From NCBI GenBank assembly GCA_945643635.1, contig CALZFC010000030.1, positions 826,501 to 890,500 on the forward strand: a stretch of DNA of 64,000 nucleotides, read 5' to 3'. Shown here in pieces: positions 1-11,217 of this stretch. How positions within the stretch are numbered: position 1 is the stretch's first letter; every line of letters starts with the position of its first letter. The notes below the pieces were generated by a model, which was given only the letters and a program-made list of their open reading frames with translations, had not been told where the DNA came from and ran no database searches. Source of the stretch: Allodiplogaster sudhausi (lineage: Eukaryota > Nematoda > Chromadorea > Rhabditida > Diplogasteridae). Both the position numbers and the translations under genes were made by a program.

Positions 1-156
1 CTCTCCCTACTTCATCTACTCCTCCGCCGTCTCCCGAGCCATTCGTCCTCTGATTGCACGACCCGACTTTCCTTCCCCCAGAGCATATCCACACTCTTGT
101 TGAGCTCAAGTTGTTTTCTCTGTCTCTCCATCCTCCTCCTCCTACTCCTCCTCCTC

Positions 157-197
<41 letters not shown>

Positions 198-944
198 AGA
201 ATTTATTGATCTTAGCAGCTTGCACACCTTCTTTTTCTTTTCTCATTTCTTTCCGATTTCTCAACCACCGCTATCTCTCCACTCATTCATTGAAGCATCA
301 ACTCAGCCATCCCACCGTTCCCGTCCCGCCATTCTCCTCCGCCTCCTCCTGCTAAAGATTGGCTTGCCAGTCTTGAGATATCATCAGCCAACCGCATTGA
401 TATCAAGCTCCTCGAGCCCGGTGGAGGAGCTTGATACCAATGTGGTTTCCATCTCTTCTATCGCTCATCCTTTTCATCCTCCCGGCTTCTCCTTCCTTAA
501 TCCCATTCACACCCAGCCTCCTTCCTTGCGCCCATCCTGCCACAGCCGCTCATCATCCCGTGTGTTTTCGTCTCGAGAGCCTTTGCTCATCCATCCATAT
601 ACTTTCTCTCTTTTCCTTCCGCCTTCTCCTTCCGCCGCCGCTTTTCGTTTCTCTCGCAAAAGATGAATGACTTGTGACTTTCCGCTTTTAGCGGATGTTA
701 TGAAGCTTTCTTTCTCTCAAAAAAAAAAGAAAGTAGCACCAAAAGCTTCATCATGTGCCTCCGAATGTCATCGTCTATTTGATATATTTTATTCATATTA
801 ATGTTGTTCCATGTATCGATCAATGACTATTCCATTAATCAATCAATATTTTTTCATATGTACAAATTAATCGATCTATAAAATCGAGCGTGTTGTCAAG
901 ATTACAAGGCAGAGGTAGAACATAACGATTCCTGATATTATCAG
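1..944. other. Pyrimidine-rich upstream region, no gene supported
   Basis: The first 670 bases are strongly C/T-rich, with a (CT)n run at about 160-195. Open frames here are low-complexity Ser/Leu/Pro or Arg/Glu translations. The rest is A/T-rich up to the first convincing splice acceptor at about 941-944. The 5' exon(s) of the W-P-P repeat gene that follows may lie here or further left, but no start could be chosen. Confidence 0.5.
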
Positions 945-3900
945 GAAGCGCCGGCACTCCAGTCGGTGCAGCGAGCCGGTCAGCTGGAGGGTGCGAAGCG
1001 ATACTCGGACTTGGTCGAAGCGGCCAACAACATGGGCGGCGGTGGCGCAGGCGACGCGCCCACGGGCGTGCGGCTTCAGGCAGTATACTTTAATCATTTA
1101 TTGATTAACTTAATCAGTTATAGATTTATTTATTGACTTATTTGTTGACTTTCCGATTTACCAGTCAATAGACCAACTCTCAACTTGGCAATGCCTTGAA
1201 ATGCAACAGCGAAAAGGCTGCAGAAAAAAATAGTAAAATAGATCCAGGATTTTCACAAAAAAATATGTCCCACCAAAAGCTCTTTATTCGTGTAATTATA
1301 TAATTATTTGAGAATTGGATAGCTAAGGCCAAACTAGATTTTTTTTCTAAATGAAAAATGCTTCGCATGTAACTCTTTAGTCACTGATCCTAGTGTGCAA
1401 ACGTGACACTGTCGTGAGAAAAGTGCGAGCGAACGAGGAGCAAATAAATTACACAACATCTCGCGTGTAATCTCATACTCAGCAAGTAGAACGAACTGAA
1501 TAAGTGAGAGAATGAATGCAGTTTGGATAGCTTGGAAGAAGGATACGGTAGCTTTTTTGAAGTGAAGCTGTTTTCCGTTCAGGACGACGCTTGCTGGCAG
1601 ACGCAGAAGCGTGTACCGGTCGAGATTCAGCCGCCTCAAATTGGCAAGATCAACGTGCCCGAGTTTGGCGAGGAGCATCCGACGCAGGTTGGAAAATTAG
1701 AGATTAATACAACATTTAATCATTAAACATTCACTTCTGAAAAGGATTTTTATTACATATTTTTATTACATAAAATTCTCACTTCAGGCAACAGTGATTG
1801 TTCGACAGCCTGCAGGCTATCAGAAGGTTTGAAATTAACTTTTGAATCTTACATAAGTTTTATTCACAAAGTGGACTTCGAAATTCGTATAATAATAAAA
1901 AAATATATAAAATAAAAAAATTTATTCCTTGAAAAATGGCGCTGACTTTACAGGTGAAATGGAACGAGTTCCAAGAAGAGGAGCAGCGCGAGCAGCAGAC
2001 GGTGCCGCGTGTCAAGGCACAGGAGTGGGAGCCCGTCAACAATGTCAGCGATTTACCGTAACCGGCCCGATCGTGTCGGGACCTCGTTGCATCATCCCTG
2101 ATTCAGGACACGATCGAGATCCAGCGCCAAGGCTACGCGCCCGGCAAGGTCAACCGTGTCTGGCCACCGCCCGCTGAAGAGATCCAGAAGGAGAAGTGAA
2201 TATATTTGTAACAATTCAGGCCTCATTTCCTATCGAATTACACGTTAGATTGGAAAATGGAAGAAAAGTAGCCTACGAAAAAATATTTAAGATATTGGTT
2301 GTAAAAAAAAAAAGAATATTCTCTTCTTCAGCCAGGGCGTCCAGCGTGTCAAGGTCGCTGACGATCTCGGCTGGATTCAGCAGGTCGATTTATTTTGAAA
2401 TCTGCAGAAATATCGTCAAGAAAATTGAATATTGGACTAACTAATCATGCATTTTTTATAAATATTAACAAAAAAAATTAGATTTTAATTTTTTTTTTCA
2501 TGACGAAGAATCTCTTCAGGAGCAGCATGAGGTGATCAAGATGCAGACGCGTCCGTCCAAGGTGAGCCGTGCGTGGCCACCACCAGAGGACGAGCGCATC
2601 GCAGGAGCGTTCCAGCGTAAGCTCAGAGAGAGAGAGAGAGAGAGAGAGAGAAAGTGAAAGATGAGAGAGAGAGAAAGAGAGAGAGAGGTGAGAGAGAGAG
2701 AAAGAGAGAGAGAGGGGAGAGAGAGAGAGAAGAGAAGGAAGAAAGAGAGATTAGAGTGATGATAGAGATGGAGAGGGGAGAGAGAGGATTGAGTGAGTGG
2801 AGAGAGTGAGAGAGAGAGAGAGAGAGAGAGAAGGGATGGAGGAAGTATTATGATAATAAAAAATGATTACTATGATTGGAGTCTACCAATCTTACATTAC
2901 GGATATTTTTGACCAGTTTGTACTAACCATAAATGCTTTGTCCTTTGCAGCGCAGGCGATGAAGGGCGTCCAGTGGCCGCCAGCCGAGTTTGAGACTCAG
3001 CAGACCGAGCAGGTTTGAGAGCGTTCGTCTCATTCATTTATGACGAGAGGAACCCCCCGACCTCTTGTGAGCTCTCTGCAGAAATTCAAGGAGAAAAATC
3101 TATATTCTTTCAAAGTCTCCCCCTCTCAGTTGTCATTCTCATTTCAGTTCTTCTTCTTCTTCTTTAACACAAATACAAAATACGAACATCAGAAATGTAA
3201 CCTCGTCATGGTTCTCTCTTAACCCTCTGAAACCCTATCATGAGATCGACTTCTCCCCTTTTCTTTTATTCATCTATCCGTTTGACCTGTTGCTGAGAGG
3301 CTCGTGGGAGTTTAGGTGGAGATCCTCCAGAAGCATCTGCCGATCAAGAAGCAAGATCGGGTCTGGCCACCGCCGCCCCCGCAGTATCAGAGTATGTTGG
3401 AGAATGTTGAGAGGGAGAGTGAGAGAGAGAGAAAGATAAAGAAAGAGAGAAATAACAAGATAGAGAAAGAGAAAAGATAGGGAGAAAGAAAGAGAGAAAG
3501 AAAGAGTGGGAGAGAAAAGGAGAAGAGAAAGAACGAAAGGGAGAAGGAGAGAAGAAAGAACGAGAGAGTGAAAGAGAGAAAGTGAGTAAAAATTGATTAA
3601 AATACATTTATCTATTAGAAGATCGCATGCCTGTAATGCTCTAACAAATGCATTTTATGTTCCCTAACGACGTGTATCGAATCTTAACAAGAAGTGGCCT
3701 TTTGTCACGTTGTCGTGAACTTTCTGTTTGTAGTAAAAAAATTTCACAAAAATGAAATAAAAAGTAATTCACTGCATTAGATGCTTCTGATGTCCGTTGT
3801 ACGAGAGCAGCCAGAACTTTCGCCAGATAATTCGAAGCATCGTTTTCAGATGTGAACGGCGACGTCGAAGCGAACGATTCTGGAGCAGCGGCTGCTTCAA

Positions 3901-3953
3901 CAACCACGACGACCACCACAACGACAACCACGCGCGTCGTGCGCACCAAGTAA
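945..3953 (+). CDS. W-P-P repeat protein, probably cytoskeletal or muscle (5' end not found)
   Basis: Ten exons keep one reading frame: 945-1082, 1583-1687, 1788-1826, 1954-2043, 2107-2195, 2332-2383, 2520-2616, 2951-3012, 3316-3391 and 3850-3953. Together they give about 283 residues ending in a TAA stop; the N-terminus is missing. The notable feature is a recurring short motif, basic-V-x-R-x-W-P-P-P followed by acidic residues (exons 5, 7 and 9), with a shorter V-Q-W-P-P version in exon 8. These sit in a Gln/Glu/Lys-rich background. The last exon has about ten consecutive Thr residues and ends R-V-V-R-T-K. There is no signal peptide or membrane segment. Similar W-P-P motifs occur in invertebrate muscle and Z-disc associated proteins, but I do not recognise the family, so a muscle role is a guess. 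Introns 7 and 9 hold (GA)n arrays. The exon 4 donor (GTCAGC) is the least certain junction. Confidence 0.7.
2627..2850. repeat. (GA)n microsatellite in intron 7 of the W-P-P gene
   Basis: Nearly pure GA dinucleotide repeats with scattered interruptions fill the intron between the exons ending at 2616 and starting at 2951. A second GA-rich array lies in the last intron, about 3415-3590. Confidence 0.9.
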
Positions 3954-4798
3954 AATGAGTTCCCCGACAAGAAAACAAAAATTAATCACACACAAAAACC
4001 CTGCCTTTTTCGCGTAGTTTTTTCTTCTTACTTTCTACTTCAATACCTTGTCACAATGGTTTACATCGATAGCATTCGTCTGTAGACAACTCCTTCTTTT
4101 CAGTTTCTTTTCCTTATCACCTGCCCTTATCTCCGTTTAGATATCAACACATCTAATCTGTACGAAATGTGCTCGAAACGCTGCAAATGAAACATTGTTA
4201 AAAATACTGCTGCTCCCAAAACGAACAAAAAAAAAAGAAAGTCGAACTGTATTCGCCTCGTTTGTCGCCCACTTTGAAACGAAAAAAAAATGAATCAAAA
4301 TAAGATCATTAACCAAAATTGCCACATACTATATACGGCCTAAGGACAGCCCCTTTTCGGTCCGGTGCCACGTCTGTCTTCTTACGGCCTTTTATGCAAT
4401 CTTTTTTTTCATTTTGCCTGATTAAGCTGCTCTCGAATTGTAATCTTTTTTGCGAGACTTCCTCTGGGCACTTCTAACTTATCCCTGTCTTCTTCTTTTT
4501 GCGCCATCTTTCTCGCTTTGACCTTGAGATACCAACCGCACCCTATGTGTTGACGCAAGCTGTTGTAAGACGCTTTCTCTTGTAATGCATTTATGTCAGC
4601 TCTGAAATAAAGGATTTTGTGAATTGACTTACAATTAGTGTAACTACACAAAGAGTTGAAGTTTTGACGGAATTTACAACTTCGCGACGCCTTCTACTTC
4701 TTCGTGCACCGGGGAACATATACAAATGCCAACAACGTATATGTGCTTAAATTCAAAGCCACAAAACACAAACTAAAACAAAAATGGCAAAAATCTCG
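3954..4798. other. Intergenic, no gene supported
   Basis: This is A/T-rich sequence downstream of the W-P-P gene, presumably its 3' UTR and spacer. Short open frames are present, but none has splice-linked continuation or a recognisable motif. Confidence 0.5.
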
Positions 4799-4869
4799 GC
4801 ACCCACCGGAGTCGAACTCTCTATCTTCCGCTTCGCAGCCACTCCACCTAGCGACTGAGCCATGGGTGC
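4799..4869 (-). repeat. tRNA-derived (SINE-like) element or tRNA pseudogene
   Basis: Read on the minus strand, a perfect 7-base acceptor stem (GCACCCA/TGGGTGC) encloses an A-box-like TGGCTCAGTCG and a B-box-like AGTTCGACTCC. A four-base D stem can pair, with one G-T. The anticodon arm does not fold into a 5-base stem with a 7-base loop, and the T stem is reduced to about three pairs. A working tRNA is therefore unlikely; a pol III SINE head or degenerate tRNA fits better. Confidence 0.5.
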
Positions 4870-4954
4870 ACGGGCAGAAGTGGGATTTCTGTCCTATCTG
4901 CACAGCGCGCCCCAGTGGGGCTAAAGAAAAGGAGAGGCCAGACGGTGAGGGTAC

Positions 4955-5036
<82 letters not shown>

Positions 5037-5041
5037 AAGAG

Positions 5042-5095
<54 letters not shown>

Positions 5096-5100
5096 TGTGT
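4955..5100. repeat. (GA)n microsatellite
   Basis: A long purine array of GA and GAAA units ends in a short GT run. The Arg/Glu-rich open frames across it are repeat translations. Confidence 0.9.
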
Positions 5101-6006
5101 TTGTGTGTATGTATTAAGCTGAGAAAAGACTGATCTGGCCGCCCAGCTAACCTAGCATCGAAAGGAACTCAATTTATGCAGCATACACTCCAATTTGATA
5201 CTTCTACGATTTTAATCCTGTCAAATAGCATGATGCTGGTAGAAACGAAGAGTTCCTCAACCTCGACGTCTGCCTCTACTTTATCAAAGAAAATAGCCAC
5301 GTCACTCTGAAAGAACGGCCGACCCCATAATTAACAATTTGTTTCACTCGATCAATTCAAAAGGAGGACCCTACATAACTGTGAAATTATTTATCATCAG
5401 CATAACACTTCAATTCTAGCCTTTTGATGATATATTTGAAAAAAAATGGTCCCTCAAAGCTTCTAGTGCAGTTGCCATCGGATATAACGTTGCTGTTGGA
5501 TGAAATTCGTAATAGAATTCGTTGTAAGAGTGCTGGGATGTCTATCTGAATTAATAGGAGAAAATATTGAAGATATTATACAATTTAAAAACTTTTGTTT
5601 GGCGCTCGGCGCTTGGAAGACGAGCATTTCGAAAGTCTTGGAATGACAAGCGGATAGGGGGGGGGGCACTCGCACTGAGGAATCGCCGTGGAAGGAGAGG
5701 AGGGAAGAGATATACAGGCAGCTTAAGCATATTTGCACCGCCTGATCAAGAAACTGGGTGCTAACGTTTTTTAAAGCCACATTAAGGAAGTAAAAAAACG
5801 CAGAGGAAACGACTATGAGATTTAGGCTGACTATGAAACCAAGGACTTAATTTAATATCCCCATTCATTCGATGGAGTCCCATTGTTATTTAGGGTTCAT
5901 GAAATAAGAGATCTGTACATAAATAAGTTCTCATTTATTCGCGCAAACAAAAAAAGAAGTCATTAGGGAAGTCAGATTCCCAGGAAGGGAAAACGCGGTC
6001 CTTCGG
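5101..6006. other. Intergenic, no gene supported
   Basis: Only short frames without partners are visible. A block at about 5805-5840 is similar to one at about 7735-7770, a small dispersed repeat. The 3' end of the three-finger protein gene lies just to the right. Confidence 0.45.
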
Positions 6007-6710
6007 CTAGACCTTGACGAGGTTGCAGAGGTCGCCCTTACAGCAAACAAATTTAATGTTCCGAGCGTCAGGATCTAGCAGAGCCTTGATCTCCTCAAGT
6101 AAAAAGCAGATTAATATTACTGATGCTTAAATCAATTTATATTCCATACATAAAGTTTGAAGAGTTAAAGGCAATCCCTGTAAAAATAATACAAGAATTC
6201 ATACTGTAGCGGCCCTTCACACTCTCATACGCGTATGCTATTTTCATGCAGCGCGTTTGTGCGACCTGCGAAATAGCACACGCGAGAATGACAGTGCCTA
6301 CTCCTAAGTTGAAGGCGGGAATTCACATCTGCATTAATATTTTCCAGCAATCGTCCTCCTTTAATGAATAAATAAACGATTGACCTTCTCAGTGGCGGCA
6401 CAGTCCGATGAGCATCCCCTGAGTTGACCACGGCTCTCCTTGTCTTTGTCTTTTTCAGCAGCGAACTGCAAATAATTTCACGCTTTACTATTTTCAAAGA
6501 AGTTGAAAGTCTACTTACTGAATCAACCCAATCTTAACTTTAAAAAAAATTATGTACCGAGAAGCAGTAAGTCTCTCCAGATTCACATGCTACTGCGGGG
6601 CCCATCGTGATATGGTTCGATTCGAAACCGGTGTAGCATTTCAATGCTATGACGGCACACGGGGAGACCACGAAGAGAAGCAGACTAAGACGACCGATTC
6701 CCGCCGACAT
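6007..6710 (-). CDS. Secreted three-finger (Ly6/uPAR-type) domain protein
   Basis: Three exons on the minus strand join in phase 0: 6710-6558, 6465-6385 and 6093-6007, giving 106 residues. Exon 1 starts with a basic stretch and then a Leu/Val-rich hydrophobic run ending at Ala, a typical signal peptide. The mature protein opens L-K-C-Y, carries spaced cysteines (E-T-Y-C-F, G-C-S-S-D-C) and ends with C-C-K-G-D-L-C-N. The C-C-x-x-D-x-C-N ending is the hallmark of Ly6/uPAR three-finger domains; Ly6 proteins are small disulphide-rich secreted or GPI-linked proteins, often receptor modulators. The tail after the last Cys is only L-V-K-V, so no GPI signal is visible and secretion is inferred. A damaged paralogue lies about 1.7 kb to the right on the same strand. 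Confidence 0.75.
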
Positions 6711-6866
6711 CCTCAAGGAGAGTGGTGAGGAGGGAATTAGGAAAACGCATTGGACAGGAGGATAAAGGTGCTGTACGCGAAGGGAGGACAGGGAGGAAAA
6801 AAGCCCCCCAGGGCCTACTTTCCTTCGAAGCCCTGCCTCTAACCTACCTTCGACGTTGACTCTCTT

Positions 6867-6926
6867 GCCTTAATAAACCTTGCCAAGCCACGACTCGTAA
6901 TATGACAAGTTTATTAATAAGGCAAC
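6867..6926. repeat. Short imperfect inverted repeat
   Basis: The arms TTGCCTTAATAAACCTTG and CAAGTTTATTAATAAGGCAA can pair with minor mismatches around a loop of about 20 bases. It lies just upstream of the three-finger gene start and could be a transposon end or a hairpin. Confidence 0.5.
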
Positions 6927-8383
6927 TTCTTAAAAGAACATCAATTCAATCAAATTCCAATAAGCAAGAACCATAACCAGAAGGGGCCGAGGGTTGGTGG
7001 CTCGGCGTTGTAGAGAAAGAAGAGGGGCGGGAGAGACGGAGTCGTGGCAGAAGCCACACTCCGACTGCCCGAAGGCAGTCGTCTCTCCCCCCGCCGCACC
7101 CGGCGGGTGCACTGACCAAGACTAACTCGAGGTGCGAAAGGGTTGGAGAGAGGGGAAGTAATGACATGTCCAAACATGTCTTGGTCATTTAAAACTAAGG
7201 CGGGAACTACGATAACAATAATATAACTAGGTTATTCGTTATGTCATACGTCATTCATTCGTGGCAGAATGAACAGGTGCTTTATTCCGTCAATAAATGA
7301 GAACTACATACGTAATGCAATTATGCAAAATAATAAACATTATTATATATGAGCAAGTAGAGATGTAGCATCATAGAGATCTGACATGAGATTGTACTTG
7401 TTTAATTACGCTTAATTTTCAAACGCTTCACACATCTTACAATGAGCCTAAAAGAAACAGAAAATGTAATCCAAGGAAAGAAATAAGATATTAGCGTGCT
7501 CTCCGCCAGTTGTATATATAGGCATTCTCTTCAGTTGGGCGTCTTCTCTTGGCAGTAAAACAATCTTGAAACTATATGCTTCCAGAAAATAATCAAAGTG
7601 AGGAATAGAGAAATTCGCACGGTTGTCATAGGCATATTTCTACATCTTTGCTTATTTGATAAACTAATAAAGCTGGCAAGTAGAAGGCTGTCCATGAGCA
7701 TGCAGAAACAAATGTTTGTGTTTATGAAGCAGAGGCAGAGACTATGAGATTTCGGCTGACTATCAGAGCGCTGGGATGAATCTAATTCGACATTCTGACA
7801 AGTCTATCTTATCTTTCAATTAGGTGTGCCGGCGGAAGGCCCTCGATCATGATCATCACCACTTGAACAACATTGTTAGCTTTAACTACATGGTTCTTGG
7901 CGAATTCATCAACTTCTATTTTTTATTCTTCAAGTTTAAAAACACGAGTTATGGAGAATTTCATAAGCACATACATTTCTATCCACTCTCTTATGTACAA
8001 TATGTACATATGCCTTCTTCTTGCCAGCTGCTTCAATCTTTACGACTTTATTAGATGAGCCAAGAGTGTGCGAATTTCTCCGTTTGTTACTTTTATTACT
8101 TTATCAAAGCAAAGGCTTTGGAGATTTTTTATTGCCACTCACCTGGAACGAATTCTTATAAACACAAATGCATTTATTTCTTTGTATTCCCACCTTCTAC
8201 TTCTTTTATGTATTCTAATTTTGTGAACTTGTGAGAGAGATCACCTAAACTAAACTGATCACCGATACTCATCATCGCTTCTCAATAGCTAATTTTTTCT
8301 AATCGAATACATCACCCTAGTTTTTATTCTTCAAATTGACTCTCAGAGAAAGCAGAGTAGAAAAGGGCGGGAAGTGTCGATTC
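6927..8383. other. Intergenic, no gene supported
   Basis: Overlapping minus-strand frames at 6930-7188 are shadows of a short GC-rich block that holds a small palindrome near 7095-7110. The remainder is A/T-rich without linked exons. Confidence 0.45.
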
Positions 8384-8652
8384 TAACAGCCGATGCCCCA
8401 AGTGACGTTGTTGCAGAGTTCGCTGGAGCAGCACTTAGACTTGAAATTTCGATAGCCGCGAGATTTGTCGAAGGCGCTGTGCTTCTAAAAGGAAGCGCCG
8501 ATAAACATTACTGATGATTCAATCAATTTAGATATTATATTAAGATAATATTATGGCGTCCCCCGGACACGTTTTCGTGGGTCCGATCGTTCGTGATTCC
8601 TTTCGTTTCGAGCCAAGAGAAGCAGACGGAGACGGCCGACTATCGAAGACAT
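8384..8652 (-). pseudogene. Degenerate copy of the three-finger protein gene
   Basis: The last exon is preserved: it carries C-C-S-S-E-L-C-N near its end and stops with TAG at 8386-8384. The first exon begins with an ATG at 8652, and its opening residues resemble those of the intact gene (M-S-x-x-x-G-R-L-x-L-L-L). The hydrophobic core of the signal peptide and the first cysteine have been lost by deletion, and the frame runs into a stop. No middle cysteine exon is found between them. This is a decayed tandem duplicate of the 6.0-6.7 kb gene. Confidence 0.6.
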
Positions 8653-8799
8653 CTACAAAGAGAATGTTGATGTGGAAGTTATGTCTCCGGTAAAAAGTTG
8701 TGAGATAGACTCATATGAAAGGATCGATAAATAAATATGTACATGTAGATGCATGTGAAAATAGATGTGAAGAAACTAAACAATTAAACGACTGTTAGA

Positions 8800-9125
8800 A
8801 TTTTGTATTTGCAGATGATTTCAGCGACGAAAGACTCCGCGGCTGTCTTCAAATCCTCGCTGCCTGCTCTTACAAGCTTTATCTCAGATGAAGATCGACC
8901 GGGTCTTATGGTTAGATGGAAACTCGAAGTCATCATCGCTGATGCTATTTTTTGGGAGAAACACTCGTTTCAGAGTTCGCTTGGATGAAATTTGAAATAA
9001 ATTGGACGATGGAACAGATTGTTTTAGATCTATGTATGTAACTTTCAAATGCGACGTGCATAATCCCTACATCGAAAACTGCTTTGTCGTTTGTCCAAAA
9101 CCGTTCAACAAGTCTTGCGATCGTT
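8800..9125 (+). pseudogene. DEG/ENaC exon relic
   Basis: The block starting after the acceptor at about 8814 is closely similar to 43385-43695 in DEG/ENaC copy C, including a shared S-S-L-P-A-L stretch and D-R-P-G-L. Further on, the equivalent of the Y-G-N-C-F finger motif appears as Y-I-E-N-C-F but in a different frame. Stops and frame changes interrupt it throughout, so it is an isolated non-functional fragment of the channel family. Confidence 0.55.
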
Positions 9126-9519
9126 GCATAACTCTCTTTTTCTTCCTTTTCCTCTTTCTCGATTTCTAGCTTTCTTTCTTCTTCTCTTTCTACTTATTTC
9201 CACCTCTCAAACTCATTCTTTTTTTTTTGTTGATGTGTATACAAAATTGCATTGTCTAAAACCTCAGCCGAGGAAATCCGACATACCCGTCATCTGTTTC
9301 TTTTTATGAATACCCAATGTTGTGCTTTCGCCTAACCAATTTTCATTCTCAAAATAAGAAAGTTTTGAAGATTTTGCATAATGTTAGAAAGGACAACTTA
9401 ATCAAGATGACAGGTTGATCGTTTAGCAAAATGATCAACATTTGAGTTCATCTTCACCGTGAATAATTTCGATTTGAAACATTTTCTAATATTTCCTTTT
9501 TTCATTTAGTACATACATA

Positions 9520-9980
9520 TACCGTATTTTCTCTATTAGTACCCCGGGGGTTCTATTTTTCAATACCCTTGCGAGAGGGGGGCACTATTAGAGGGAGGGT
9601 TTCTATTAGAGGGAGGGGTTCTATTAGAGGGAGGGGTTCTATTTTTCAATATGAGACACCAAAAGTTTAATAACAACATTTCATTCCCAAAAAAAGAAGA
9701 ATCGTAGCCCGAATTCAATGGAATCAACACTGGAATATCGTTTTTACAACAGATTTATCATGAATTTGGCATCAGATCATTGGTAAGAGCATCCCATGCC
9801 TCCAGGATCTATACGAGGTACATCTAGAGCTGAAGTGATAGACTATTAGGGGGGGGGGTTCTATTGGAGGGGGGGTTCTACAAGAGGGAGGGGTTCTATT
9901 TTTCAATGGCATTTTCAGAGGGGGTACTATTAGAGGGGGGGTTCTAATAAAGGGGGGGTACTAATAGAGAAAATACGGTA
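9520..9980. mobile_element. MITE with about 25-bp terminal inverted repeats and TA flanks
   Basis: The ends match as inverted repeats: ACCGTATTTTCTCTATTAG at 9521 and its reverse complement ending at 9980, continuing into a C-rich/G-rich segment. TA dinucleotides sit at both ends, as expected for Tc1/mariner-like target duplication. Inside, GTTCTATTAGAGGGAGGGG-type units repeat several times near each end. There is no transposase frame, so this is a short non-autonomous DNA transposon of about 460 bp. Confidence 0.75.
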
Positions 9981-10800
9981 TGTATGTATGTATGTACTCT
10001 CCAATATCTACAAGTTTAAAGTTGTTACATACGTATAATCTGAATATGGCGTGAAATATTGCAACGTTTCATTCACAATGAACACAGCCGATAGCAATAC
10101 GAGATATGCTTACTTTATTCCTCGCTTGTTTGGAATTAGGGAATTTTCGGCCGGCTAATTGAGACACAACTATAGTTGGGAGATCATTTTTTCCAAATTT
10201 TTATTCATGACTAGACTTAAAGAAACATTTATGTATTGTATACCCTACTAGAATTTTTGTCAATTTTCATCCCTTGATAAAAGGGATAAACCTTGCCTCA
10301 GTAAAGATGGTCAAGTTAATTGAGGGAAATTCCTTGATTTTTCAAATTTTCTTCTGTACCATTACGATTTCAGCAGAATTCGCGCGTCAAACTTTACATT
10401 GATAAGTAATTCAGACAAACATGCTGGCGTGTTGCCCCGTTATATCCTCTCTCTGCTTGCTCTCCTTATGTATAAATGACTATGTACTTCGCTTTATATA
10501 TTTCATTTTATGCAGGAAGTATTCTTATTTTCTTCTTATATGAGTCTTTTTCCTTTTTAACAAGAAAAAAATAAGGCTTACTGAGTGAAGACCGCTAACA
10601 AGACGACATTGCGATAGAAGAAGGCAAGCTGCCCGGCAGGAGAAGTAGCGCTGCCTTGATTTCTCATTCTCGGCAATATTTGCCTCCTGGCGAGAGTCGC
10701 AGAAGGCATGGCGGAATATGAGAGCAGGCAGCCGTTCTCGGGTGTCGCCAGAAGGTGGCCGAGTCCTTGCAGAAGCTGGTTGAGTCGCCTCCTTCCGGCT
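9981..10800. other. Intergenic, no gene supported
   Basis: A/T-rich sequence with no linked exons. The 5' exon(s) of the nuclear receptor that follows should lie here or in the adjacent tandem repeat, but none could be chosen. Confidence 0.4.
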
Positions 10801-10995
10801 GAATCCAGGCTGAATGGGTGAGTCTCACTCTCCGGTTTTATCCCTGGAGAATGGGTGAGTCCGAAAAACCACCGGTTTAATTACTGTCACTCTCCGTTGA
10901 ATCCCTGCAGAATGGTTGAGTCTCCTTCTCCAGTTTATTCAGTTTTGAATGGGTGAGTCCCCTCTCCGGTTTTATCCCTGCAGAATGAGTGAGTC
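10800..10995. repeat. Imperfect tandem repeat of about 45-55 bp
   Basis: About four diverged units share a core of CTCTCCGGTTTTATCCCTG followed by AGAATGGGTGAGTC. The array directly precedes the first DNA-binding-domain exon of the nuclear receptor. Each unit contains GGTGAGTC, which resembles a splice donor. Confidence 0.7.
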
Positions 10996-11017
10996 CTCTC
11001 CCCTCGTCTTCTTACAG

Positions 11018-11178
11018 CAGCTACTTCAGGCCGCCCTGCCGTCGCTGCCAGTGCTTGCGCCGTCTGCGGGGATCGTAGCTTCGGACGCCATTACGGACTC
11101 GAGACGTGTGATGGCTGTAGCTGCTTCTTCAAGAGAAGGCTAACCACTATCTCTGTTTCTCTCGTTTGGCCCTCTCTC

Positions 11179-11217
<39 letters not shown>

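Noticed and set aside
97..666. 189-residue Ser/Leu/Phe-rich open frame at the left end
   Set aside because: It is a translation of a pyrimidine-rich stretch with a (CT)n core. Composition is extreme and no motif, splice partner or signal is visible.
4694..4903. 69-residue minus-strand frame across the tRNA-like element
   Set aside because: The frame is carried by the tRNA-derived sequence itself and has no protein-like continuation.
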